From assembly GCA_023653785.1 (NCBI GenBank), contig JAMKCH010058073.1, positions 26,407-90,406 on the forward strand: a DNA stretch of 64,000 bases, written 5' to 3'. Shown here in pieces: positions 53,668-64,000 of this stretch. The notes beneath the pieces are model-generated. The model was not told where the DNA came from and ran no database searches. It saw nothing but the letters and a program-made list of their open reading frames with translations. A program made the position numbers and the translations under genes. Source of the DNA: Ophioderma brevispina (taxonomy: Eukaryota; Echinodermata; Ophiuroidea; Amphilepidida; Ophiodermatidae). Positions within the stretch are counted from its first letter, which is position 1; each line of letters starts with the position of its first letter.

Positions 53668-56600
53668 AGTCTTGGGTGGGGCTTTGATGACGTCATTGCT
53701 CCTTTATTGCATTTTTTATCACTCAGTGCGTGATCTTTTGTGAGATGAGTTGTGTTAGTGTTATGGGGTACATTTTAACCACAGACACACACACACACAC
53801 GATACACACAAGACTATACGACCAGAGTAATCCCTAAAGTGCCTTCTGCAATTTGGCAGAGACACAAAAACTGTAGCTTGTTACACCTAACCGATGGGAA
53901 TAACTTTGCAATACGGTATATTAAAACTAAAAACATAGTTTTGCGTAATTTGTAAAAATTATTGCAATACAAAATGGTGAGTGCAATCAGGGTCGATTTG
54001 TTTAACCCCAATACCTGAGTAAACCCATAAATCGTGGATTACCTAAGCTGTACATATAACCATGCCAAGACTAGGATACTGAAAACTTTCCCCACTTTGA
54101 AGCTATTCTCCATTGTTCAACCATAAGGCAACCTTATGCTGGAATTCATATGATCGGACAAATAATTTGTGATACTGTTCAGATTGATTCTAGGGAGTTC
54201 TAGATTGATTCCACTTGTCTGAAAAGTAGACACTATGAATCAACATCGGACTAATATACGCTTTATCAGTGCACAATAAAGTCTGTATCATTAAAAACGC
54301 AGGATTGGAAAGAAACAATTATTAACGAACACGGTTCCCAAAATAATTCCCCCTAAATGTGTGGGACATTTCGTTGCTAAACTTCACTTAAAACTGGACG
54401 ATTGAAAAATGTATAAACAAAAATTAAGAAGAGGAACCCAATTTTGCTCTGCCCATAATGTCGTTTTTAAAAAAAAAAAAAAATTGGCATCAACACCCAA
54501 TCCTTTTTCCAAAAATGTTTTCAGAAAAAAGTGGCACTTTACCGTATCAAAGGTCTAAAGTCAAAATTATAATGTTAAAGCACGATTCATTCCTTCTTTA
54601 TATGCATTGTATTGAAGTAAGAAGCTGAAAACATTAAGCATATACGTAAACAATAATCACGTTTTATGAGAGCTCGTAAGAAAAACGGGGTCGTTTGTCA
54701 ACAGGCTAAAAAGTTGTTGCCGCCAGTTATTTATGCCATGCAGTAATTTAATTCTGCCGTTAATTCGATATTGTATTTTTGCCACATAGGTTGCATTCAA
54801 TTCGCAATCGGTTGGGTCAGGTATTGTGTTGTGTGCTAAAGACGCATAATTTCTTGATTGCGTTCTGCCTTCAGTGGGGTGGTGTTTCACAATTGCATCT
54901 GTGATTCATCACAAGCGGACGTGTGGTCAGTTTTCGGAAAATGTTCTAATGGAATGTACTTGTTTATTCGGCAATTGATTCTCAGTTCGTGTGCCCGGTT
55001 ACTGTTATATGGTTTTGAATACATCGTGCTACAAGATTGTTATAATCTAAACGGGTAGTTCTGCTTCAGAACAATCGGTGTTTGGATCAGGTCATCAAGA
55101 ATTATGATTTTTATGTCTTTTCCATGTCAATAAAAATGCCCCGCGGGATCACGCAGATGGAGAACCCCGTATTACGGAATCATTGAATCAATGAAAATTA
55201 TTAGACGGACCATATCACATTGCAGGGCCGTAGATCAAGCCGTCAAGCAGCTCAGTGTGTAAAAAAGTATCTGTAGTTCGTTGAACCCACCGTGGAATGC
55301 GTAAAGTTGGTGCCAAAATGGCGATCGCAGCCATAAGCTACCGTGAGGCGTATAAGGGACAAGGACTGCATCATGATAAACACCATATGTTTCAATTCAA
55401 GGGCAAGGACAGCCTCCGATAGCCCAATGTACAAACAAGTTGAGTGCACGGACAATAACCTTGTAAATATTCGGCAACAGATACTATAGCATGCTTCAGC
55501 GAGTGCAAGTCATGCCGCATCAATGCAAGGTAAATTTGGTTTTAGGGCTTCGTGTAATGAACCGGTGCAATGTACACTAAATTCTGGCGTTGTTTATGTC
55601 AAAATTAGTACGTCAGGTTTTTTCGAATATGCACAATCCAATTATCATCAGTTTGCGTGCCTCTTTCGTTCAATGTTATCAATCTTATGTAGAGAATAGT
55701 GGAAGGGGAGTAAAATTGATTTGGCATCAATGTTGAAGCAATAATAGAATCAATGATCCCGTGGATATGAACTTGTAGTTGATGAGCAGGAGTCATTAAT
55801 TTGAAAGGGCCGAACAAGCCAAAATACCAAAATTAATTCAATTTTGCATTACTGTAGCTTTGTGGTTTATTCTTTTTTCGCATTTTTTAACTACTTTTCA
55901 AATAGCAGTGTTGTAGGAGATATTCGTGCCGTTTATATCCTCTAAAATCTATGTGTATGATAGTTTATGAAACGTTGTGCAATTTTACGTCATATGGACA
56001 TGTTTACTCATAAGAAAGGCCATCGGAAACCTGTACGTACATTTAAAACAATAATTGATGTTAAAGCGTAGAAATACAGGGCAATATTATCAAGGTTCCC
56101 TGTGAAATTTGAAAGTGATTTGCTGTTAACAGCGTCTTTAAAACGTTATGGTGCATTGAATGAACGGATGCTAAAACGTTTGGCACCACATGCAGAAAGT
56201 CGTGGGCGATATCAAAAAATAATAAGATTCCTTTAAAAAAGGAAGGTGTGTGTCAAGTGGGAAATATCCATGAAATACTGCGCAATGACAATTTCGTGGT
56301 AAATGCAAAGCAAAATTAACAATGGAGTCAATAATTGTGATTCAAGGTATAGTTGTCCAAAGGACAGATATTGTGTGTGTTATACTAATATTAATAATAA
56401 ATGGAACAATGAACATCGAGGCAGCAGCTTAATCAGAGCCATGTGCAGATATCCAAACAAAAACCAAATACAAACACAAAAGAGTGGGCAAGTGAGACTG
56501 TCAGTTCCCCGCCCATATCAAAGGAAATGAAGAGAGTGGTAATCTGAGTTTAACCAATATCACTTATGAAATTTTTAAAACCAGTATTTGTAGCCCCACT

Positions 56601-57182
56601 GAGATTTGACCCCGGGGTGAAAGCAGATATAGTCCGGCGGGAGCCTCAATGAATAACACTTTTACCTAAGCGCGCATTGCATTATGAGAAAAAAGAGTAT
56701 CTGAGCACATATGATCCAGGTACACTGTTATTACACCTGGCCACCTCAACCACATACATTAATTTGTATCACTACCGATTAGGTATATGCAAAAGCGGCA
56801 CCCACAGTATGTGGAAGAAGCGGAGGCAGCCATTTGCTTTCTATTGTTGTTACTCTATGTTTTCTTTGTGTCGGCCAAACATGCGAGACGGTGTATTCTA
56901 AAGATTACGTAACGTTTTGCCTCTCGATCTATATAGAACCCTTTGGACTCAATATGGATGTGGTTCAGAACGATTCATGAAGGTGGTTTATCAGTGACAG
57001 ATTGAGCGTTAAACTAGAGAGGAGGTGCTTTCAACAATGCGTTATAGTGATGGCCGTAGCCTTTCATTGAGTAAACAAATGACTATGATATTAGATTTGT
57101 CTGCAAGTGTGAGATTGACTACTACTCTTGCTCCTTGAGATATGTTGTGGCAACCGTTCCAGACCGGAGCGTTCAATACCCC
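53668..57182. other. Intergenic sequence without confident features
   Basis: Contains (AC)n at about 53784-53800 and an A run at 54468-54483. Several 60-100 codon frames exist on both strands but none shows a domain, splice-bounded exon or conservation clue. Host exons cannot be excluded. Confidence 0.35.
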
Positions 57183-57275
57183 CCTAGGTATTTTAGGTGA
57201 CTATCTTAGTTCTAGAGATTATTTTTAATTACTACACAAAAAATTTAGATTTCCAATATCTCTGAGTCAGCCTTT
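57183..57275. mobile_element. Right end of an AGGCTGACTCAG-type MITE
   Basis: TATTTTAGGTGACTATCTTAG, ATTATTTTTAATTACTACAC and ATCTCTGAGTCAGCCTTTAA match 42830-42926; the left half is absent. Confidence 0.7.
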
Positions 57276-57689
57276 AACTATTGCATTCCAACACTCTCAC
57301 TGACTCCCACGGCTGACTCCCAGGTTATTCCAAACTAGGCTTAACGTTGAAATATTTAGGTTGGTCATAATATTTGTCATTCTCCGATTATTTGAACGAG
57401 ACATAAAAGTACAAAATTAATTTTTCAATTGAGAAAATACATAATAAATTTCTTATTAAGCGGCACTTAACGGTTATGCCTGGTGAATTCTGGTCAGGGC
57501 ACGTTCATTGTAATTACCTCCGCAACCGTAAAAGCACAAGTTAAAAGTTCACAAAAATTGAAAATAACCAATTACCAATGAAGAACAAATACTTTCTATA
57601 GTGTGTGCAGTGTAACCTGGTCCGAACCTGGTATTATCCCTTTGGCACTTTATTTTAGATTTAATCAGCATTACGATCACCTTTAACTT
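57276..57689. other. Sequence before the Tx1/L1-like remnant
   Basis: No motif recognised; may contain decayed RT. Confidence 0.35.
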
Positions 57690-59190
57690 CCCTAAGTTCC
57701 TTAAACTTAAAGGAGGTCAAATTCTTTTAAAAACCTAGGTATTAATTTTTCTCTAAATGTTAAAACTCCTTATGAGCTCAAGTTTATACCTAAAATGAAT
57801 AAAAGGAGCACACTCTGTAATTGTTGGAATCACAGGAATTTGTCTATCTTGGGAAAGTCACTGTTATTAAATATTGTTGTTACCCCAAAATTCTTTATCT
57901 TTTTTCTGTTTTTGCATTTATTCCCAAGCATTTTTCAAGAAAATGAACCACTGTTCTATAAATGATTTGGAATGGGGGGATGATCGAGTTCAAAAGAGGA
58001 CTTCTGTGTACTGATTATGAACATGCGGGTTGAGGATGTTTGATCCTATCCTTTTTTCTCAGGCACAGAAATTTTTTCGGTTAAACACCTGCTTGACCCA
58101 GACTTTCTGGTTTTTGGAAAAAATTAGAAGCTTTCTGTCTTGGAAAACTTCCACCCGGATTGGACAATCTTGCTGAGGTCTGATGCTCCTAACTGTATTT
58201 TAAATACACTTAATTGTCAGCTTGTTGAAACTATTAAATTATGGTATTTGTACAGAGTAAGGTTAAGGAGAATTTAGGTGCGTCTGATTCCATCTTCAAG
58301 ACCAATTTGGTGGAATAAAATGTTCGCCTGAATCAAAGAAAGTCTTTTTCTACCCGCTTTTGGGATGGAAAGGGGATTCCAAACATTTGATCTGTTTATT
58401 GGTTATAATTGGTGAAACCATTTGAAATGTTAGTAGTTGAATTTGAATTCCCATAACTGAAAGGAGAAATATAATTTTCGATTAGGCATGGGTTGATTGG
58501 TGTCAGAATACCAAAAATATCAGGAAAAAAGTTTTTGACAAAATTACGGCCTCTCTTATTGATCAAACTAAAGTTCCCAAACATGCCTATTCCATTCTAG
58601 GAACCAGGCCAATGTGATGTTGAAAACAAATTGGTTGATACTTCAGATGTCCTTGATGGATTGGATTGGTATGGGATTCTAGTGCTAATTTTAAATGTAC
58701 CATTGAAACCCAATTAATTATTGTTATTTCAATGTCTTCACAGACGCCATTTGTACCAACCATTTCTTCATAAAATTGGCAGGGCTGCTTCTCCCAATTG
58801 TTATTTTGTAAGGCTTTTCCATTTTTTTTTTGAATCTATTTTTCATTTATTTTGTGAATGTGAAAAGGTTTCAACTCTGTGGGATGAATTATGTTTTTTA
58901 ATTAATTCTGTTTCTGGGGAGTCGTTTACGTTCTCCAATTTTGAGAAAATGTTTGGCGTTCTTGACACTTCAGAACATTTCTTTTTTTAATTGTTCTTTT
59001 CTTTTCCTTTGCATGAAGTTTTATATCCAAAGGGTAAGTTCCAAGGGACAGACCCAATTTGACGCCTTTTTGAATTGGTCAAAATTAAAAGGAACACGGA
59101 ATACAAAATTGCTGAAAAACAATGGAAAATTAATAAGCATTTTAAAAAAGTGGACCCTTGACTTTGATTGATTTCCTTTTTCGCCTTGTA
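57690..59190 (+). pseudogene. Tx1/L1-like LINE remnant, RT C-terminal region
   Basis: Plus-strand frames read LSILGKVTVIK, the R-x-L-S/T-x-x-G-K motif after the RT core of L1/Tx1 proteins (about 57840-57875), then PKILYLFSVF and, near the end, ESIFHLFCECEKVSTLWDEL (58830-58895), the H-L-F-x-x-C-x-x-V-x-x-x-W zinc-knuckle block, and a basic tail FELVKIKRNTEYKIAEKQWK-like (59070-59130). Many frameshifts; the catalytic core is not visible. Different clade from the CR1-like elements in the left half. Confidence 0.7.
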
Positions 59191-59873
59191 AATATGCAAA
59201 TTTTGGGGGTTAGGCCTACCATGACTTCATATGTGAGCCCCTTTGTGTGTGTTGGTGTGCTTAAACCTTCAAAAGCCACCTGAAAAAGAATCACGGAGCG
59301 GACCCTGCCTGGGTAAGTGGGAAATTGCTCCCAGATCTGACAACAAAATACCGATACGGCCAGGGGGGAAGTACGCCCGATGTTCGATACTAGAATTGGG
59401 ATTTTGGAGGTTGCCAAGCTCCTGTGGAGCTCTATGGAAAAAAATCCTAAATCGGCTAATATGCCGATTGATTCTCCAAAACCGCTTGATGAATTCCATT
59501 CAATTTGACCATACCGGCAAGAAGACATCATTTAAAGCAATTTTGTTCTGGGAACTTTTAGTTCGTAGAAGAATTTGGAGAAAAATGCATTTGAAAATTC
59601 AATTTTCGCGCCATTTCAAAAAAATCCCTAGACGGCTGAAACCGTTATTATTCAAATTAGTCTCATTTCATGTATGTGTGGTCCTACCACGCTATTGACT
59701 CCACGAGGTCCGAGCACGAACATATACAAACGCACACGAGACTACGACGCTCATGCAACACAACGATACCCGACGTATGACAGGGTCTGGCTCATATCGC
59801 ACCACATTTTGCTCAAATTTCCTTTCCAAGACCTGATTTGTCATAGTTGATCGCATTTTTCGTGAAGTTAACG
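59191..59873. other. Sequence with long overlapping frames, not recognised
   Basis: Frames of 129 (minus) and 151 (plus) codons overlap each other at 59142-59698. Neither has a recognisable domain; at most one could be real and it may equally be LINE 3' sequence. Confidence 0.35.
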
Positions 59874-60210
59874 TATAGATGATGTGACCTATGACGTCAC
59901 TTGTTGACATTCAGGACGCCTCTGGTTCTGGCAGGCAAACTATTACAGTAGTTTCTGTGACAGACCACATAAAATCTGGTTATAAATTACGTGCAGAATC
60001 TTCCTCCTGATCTAAATTGGTCACAAAATACAGCTGGTAGCATTAGCTTATTATGCTTGATAAGAAAGTTAGTATTATTTAAATCGAAACAAAAAAGTAC
60101 AGCAAAAAACAGAAATTCCCCATGCAAAGTATAGGAGCTTTTTGCCTGCCAGTTTCTCTCTTACCCAACAGGGGGCGCCATAAACATAAACAAAAGTCAC
60201 ATCATCTATA
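59874..60210. mobile_element. 337-bp MITE, TATAGATGATGTGAC type
   Basis: Ends TATAGATGATGTGAC and GTCACATCATCTATA are perfect inverted repeats; the arms continue to CTGGCAGGCAAA / TTTGCCTGCCAG. TA at both tips is compatible with a TA target. No coding capacity. Confidence 0.85.
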
Positions 60211-60775
60211 AGATTCATTTTATGGGTGTGGCCCTTTTGCAGTAAACCGTTTTCGCACAGTTTATGAAAAAAAATGACCGTATCATGAGTTTTAACACCA
60301 TAGAATCTAAATACATGTTTACTATGGGCATTATATAGAGTGCTTATTTTCCGAAGGAGGCCAAATAAAATCCGATCTTCCCCCCGGGCTACGTCACTTT
60401 GCGGTGATTGTCAAGATTGTTCCTCTAAGACGTTAGGATATACAATATTGAGGTAATCTTTCATTCACTAGGCCAGTGTGAAGGAGGAGGAACAGAGGCC
60501 AAGATTTCCAGTGACGGCTGCTCTGCAAGTTTAATCACATAATGTCTTTGAGCGATTGTTAGCCTATACTACAACCATGATAGGTCATAGATAAGGCCAA
60601 CGATAATTTTAATCAGTGTGAATATTTTATTTTGGTACTATTTTTTTCGGCTTTTATTCTATTTTTCTTGAAATATCATGGTTGCTTCATGTGGTGAAAC
60701 GGTAGGTAAATTTAGATGACATGACCGAGGTGTGTAGGGTTTTTTCATGAATCGATCAATCCCCCATTTTGCAAC
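60211..60775. other. Intergenic sequence
   Basis: No feature recognised. Confidence 0.4.
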
Positions 60776-60893
60776 TTATGCAGCGTATGCACTTATGCAG
60801 CTTATGCAGATCATGCAGATTATGCACTTATGCAGCTTTTACACTTATGCAATTATGTAGATTATGCAGCTTATGCAATTATGCGTTTTACAT
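60776..60893. repeat. Short tandem array of CTTATGCAG / ATTATGCA words
   Basis: At least ten 8-11 base units (CTTATGCAG, ATTATGCAG, ATCATGCAG, CTTATGCAATT) in a row, all in one orientation, without fixed period. Confidence 0.85.
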
Positions 60894-61380
60894 CAGCCGA
60901 GAGTTTCATTGGTTGAACTCTTGAAAGCGGCAATTTAAAAACTAGGTTAATCATAGACATGATAGAGTCAATTTTTAGGGGTCATTCAAAAGCCCATTGA
61001 AAAGGTGTTTTAGTCCAGTGCCATCGTGCGTTATGTTTGAATGATACGGTACTTTCACCTTCGCCCATGGTCAACCCCAAACCCCAACTCCAAACACCTG
61101 CTTTCTCTGTTAACAATTGGAAAAATTAGCCATTTGGGGCCAAAAATCACCAAATTTTGGCACCCCACCCAAAAAACAAAAAAAAAAACAAACAAAACAA
61201 AACAAAACAAAAAAAAAAAAAAAACACAGCGATTTACAGCAAAATACTTTTGTTTTTGGCATTTTCAATTTTCCAATCCCTTACAAATACTTTGCTAAAC
61301 AACACAATGATGTGGAACTCGTTTTGGGATAATCGCTTGCCACAAACAACGAGCTTGATTGAAAATAATTATTGGGATAT
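60894..61380. other. Intergenic sequence with A-rich patch
   Basis: A-rich (CAAAA)n patch at 61168-61226, possibly a retroposon tail; the Lys/Gln-rich frames across it are artefacts. Confidence 0.5.
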
Positions 61381-62090
61381 TTGAAGTTAAATTTGGGCAT
61401 TTCCATAATGATAAAACAGTTTCTTACAAGAAAGATGGGGTTACTGGAACTGAAATGAGTGTCTGTTGCAAGCCTTTGATTCTATGATGATAGGTTATAA
61501 ACTAAATACATATGGTATCAGAGGACTTGCTAACAATTGGATAAAATTTACCTCTCTGGTGAAGACAAAGGATTACATATTTTACATCTTATCTGAAACG
61601 GTACATGTCATGTGAAATTCCACAGGCCTCTATTCTGGGACCCATACTTTTCTTATTATATATTATCGATCTACCACTATGCTTTAAAATATCCCACTTT
61701 ATTTTATTTTGCAGACGGGTCTAACATTTAATTTTTGCATCATGGCCCTAAAACTTTATAACAATTACTATACTGAGTATTTCCAATTGGTTTAACTAAG
61801 TAAATTCTTGTTATGAGAACTAGTATATTTACATGCTGCTTAAAAACAACACTGTAATACAATATAGAGACTGATAACAAGACATAAGGACTAAGCTTTT
61901 CAAACGCACGCTTTTTGTCTCTCAAAACCCTGAAGATTTATGATATCTACCAACTGCAGCTAACATCATTTATGTTTCAATTTTATCATAATCTTCTCCC
62001 AACCGACCTTGTCACCGAAGACTTTTTAACATTGACTTGTCCTCTGCAAAATAACCCTTTGGCTAGTGTGTGACCTTGACCTCGTCAATA
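61381..62090 (+). pseudogene. LINE remnant (L2/Daphne/CR1-like) with RT and C-terminal block
   Basis: Plus-strand frames: CKPFDSM, YKLNTYGIRGLANNWIK (about 61500-61545), GPILFLLYIIDLPLCF (about 61640-61690), FADGSNI in place of the catalytic Y/FADD (about 61710-61730), then TEYFQL and, in a later frame, SLKTLKIYDIYQLQLTSFMF and FYHNLLPTDLV (about 61915-62020), the terminal block shared by L2/CR1-like proteins. The G in FADG would abolish catalysis. A ~140 bp spacing between RT motif and terminal block shows an internal deletion. Confidence 0.75.
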
Positions 62091-63264
62091 AATGAGGATT
62101 CCACCTGCACCTTTGACTCAAGCTTGGTTTAAAATCCATTGAATTATTAAGAATATGAGGCAGGTAGAACCCGAGAAGCGAGCGCTCGGATTCACTTATT
62201 CTGTCATATTGTGCCATAGAAAATGCATGCAAAAATTCCCTAAATTACCGTTTGAAATCCCAAAATGCCCAAATCCACAGATGGTGTCGGCCCCCTAGGT
62301 ATGTCGTATTATTCTTTCTAATTCCTAGCTGAATAGTATGACAGCTTGGTCAAAAAAAAAAGTTTGTTTATCCAACCAGCCTGCACATATAAAAAAATCA
62401 GCAATTTTTCGTCAAGATCTCGCTTGTACGTGTTAAACCAATGGCAAACGTCTAAATTAGGATTTTGGCCGCCCTCCCCTGAAGAAATTATGAATTTAAA
62501 AGGGCGCCATCTATTAGTGAAAAACAGTATAGATGATGTGGTATCAATGTTTACAAACACAAGTTAGCACCTGGTTCTACTGACATGTTAGAGTGCGAAG
62601 AAAGAATATGCCCATACAGCTATACAGCATTTCATAGCCTTATCAAGCCTGATTTGCGCCGCGAATTTATGAGCACAAGCCCTGCAGATGGCTCTGCATA
62701 CTGCCGGGCAGGCTTTGTTCGTTGCCGCGTTGACGTCACATGTCAACTCATCTAACCAAATTTATTTGAGCTTCGAACATATCGTGTTGTTTACTTATCC
62801 CAAGCATAATTTTAAAATATCAGCACAAACATTATCATAGGTTTAATGTTAGAAAACAAGTACATAAAAATAAATTTGCGCGAATAATAAAATATCCAAC
62901 AGAAGGAAGAAAGTAACTAATTATTTGTTGAATATCAGAATACAAATTAAAAATACAATATTACCAATGGCGAATCCCTGTTCGGTACCCGTCGAGTAAT
63001 AAGCCGGGAGTTAACGGTAAGAACGAAAGGGGATCATATGAGGGTCGGCATTTCGTAAACCTGTGTCAGACTATAGATTTTAAATAGGCTTTCAATACGT
63101 GATACGCGTTAGCCTAAAGAGCTTCGCTTCGCGCTCCGCTTACAGGCAAATGTTATCACTTTTTCACAACAACACCAGACACAGACTGCAACAACGCAGT
63201 TGGACAGAGTGATCATATGTGTCTTCCTACCAAGCCACTATCAGTCATTTTTTTTGCAAATTCG
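62091..63264. other. Intergenic sequence
   Basis: No feature recognised. Confidence 0.4.
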
Positions 63265-63640
63265 AAATGGCCGATGTTGTCTCCAAATTGCTAGTGTTAG
63301 GTCATTAAACCTTATATTACGGTTCTTTGTGCAAACAACAGACACTTAAGCATTTTAAGGCGGTCTTGAAGATGCCTTTACGAATGTTTTCTAGAATAAA
63401 AAGTCGTAACAGTAAAACAAAGCATAAACTCATAAACAAAACGGCGAGTTAAACTTAGCCACTTACAGGGGTCTTTACTACAACAATTCCCAAGACAAAC
63501 AGTGCAAAATGGATTGATGAAAATGGGGGGGGCGCGATTTGTTTTAATGTGAAAGAAATATGCTTAATAGTGGCTTTAAGGCAGGCGATACCAAATGGTG
63601 AGTGTCGGTCAAGCTTGTGACCGTAATTAGCACATCCAAA
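63265..63640 (+). repeat. Dispersed repeat, plus-strand copy
   Basis: Inverted partner of 51470-51870, 12 kb apart; shared words listed there. Confidence 0.7.
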
Positions 63641-64000
63641 TGACTGAAAAGAAATATGAACTAATCCCTTTTCGTCTAGTGGGTAGAACGGGTGTTCGTG
63701 CACCCCCCTGAAATAAACGTCTAATCAATGTCACTATATCAGAAAAATGAGTAGAAAACGATAGCCTATGTTAAAAAAATCAAAAAGTGTCCAGGTATCA
63801 TTTGTATGCAAATTTAGGCAAAGTAGTATCGCCATTGACAGAAAATACAATTTTCGGAAATCTCAGCCATACTTTGATGATAAATGAACAAATGAGGTTA
63901 CTGGGCCTATGTTGCGAAGGTCAAAGAGACAAGATGGAACATTTGAACATTAACCAGATATGTCCCCATGATGACGTCATATGCAAATTAGGGTCGCCAT
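63641..64000. other. Intergenic sequence to the window end
   Basis: No feature recognised. Confidence 0.4.

Noticed and set aside
59142..59698. Overlapping frames of 129 and 151 codons as genes
   Set aside because: They overlap on opposite strands, have no recognisable domain and follow a decayed LINE.
61041..61384. Lys/Gln/Asn-rich frames
   Set aside because: They run across an A-rich (CAAAA)n patch in three frames.

Overview
The window looks like non-coding, transposon-crowded DNA from an animal, most likely a marine invertebrate deuterostome (echinoderm, hemichordate or cephalochordate). This is inferred from many decayed CR1-, L2- and Tx1/L1-like retrotransposons, tRNA-derived repeats, intron-flanked cysteine-rich exons, and a CR1-like element with an N-terminal 2A-like motif, a combination reported from sea urchin, acorn worm and amphioxus. 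There are no operons, no bacterial genes and no long intact reading frame. The only likely host coding sequence is a pair of small minus-strand exons near the left end: an EGF-like exon (2006-2101) and a ShKT exon (1465-1581). Both are phase 1-1 and have good splice signals. A weaker candidate exon with a PCTACP motif occurs in both copies of the large duplication.

Layout. 1-3640: two small inverted-repeat transposons starting with CCCGGGG, the two exons, a tRNA-like sequence and the 3' end of a LINE. 3645-27850: two head-to-tail copies (A 3645-16360, B 16361-27850) of one 11-13 kb block. They differ by single-base indels every few bases, plus a 1.6 kb deletion and a 0.43 kb SINE insertion in copy B. 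The indel pattern suggests uncorrected long-read sequence or an unmerged haplotype more than ordinary divergence. Each copy holds a decayed RT fragment, a candidate exon, foldback elements and a nested stack: a CCCGGGG element, inside it a roughly 5.9 kb element with ~180 bp inverted ends, inside that a minus-strand CR1-like LINE with a 2A motif, zinc finger, endonuclease and reverse transcriptase. 27851-29490: two ~0.8 kb tandem units, each with a foldback element and a tRNA-Thr-like sequence.

29720-46860 is a nested-insertion zone. One CR1-like LINE is cut into pieces (33173-33716, 41947-42554, 42923-43750, 46363-46860) by a hAT-like insertion of 8.2 kb with a perfect 8-bp target duplication, a 0.37 kb MITE, and a second LINE that itself carries a 0.88 kb hairpin-rich element. 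The hAT-like insertion contains another CR1 remnant. A separate 1.6 kb hAT-like element with an 8-bp duplication lies at 31542-33164.

46860-64000 is sparser: fragments of the 42.6 kb MITE family, a C-rich minisatellite, a CATATG-rich foldback element (51965-52730), a Tx1/L1-like LINE remnant (57690-59190), a 337-bp MITE (59874-60210), an ATGCA-rich short tandem array, and a LINE RT remnant (61380-62090). The features interact mainly as insertions into each other, so the window reads as a transposon stratigraphy. Boundaries are read by eye; in the noisy A/B blocks they are approximate to about 10 bases.
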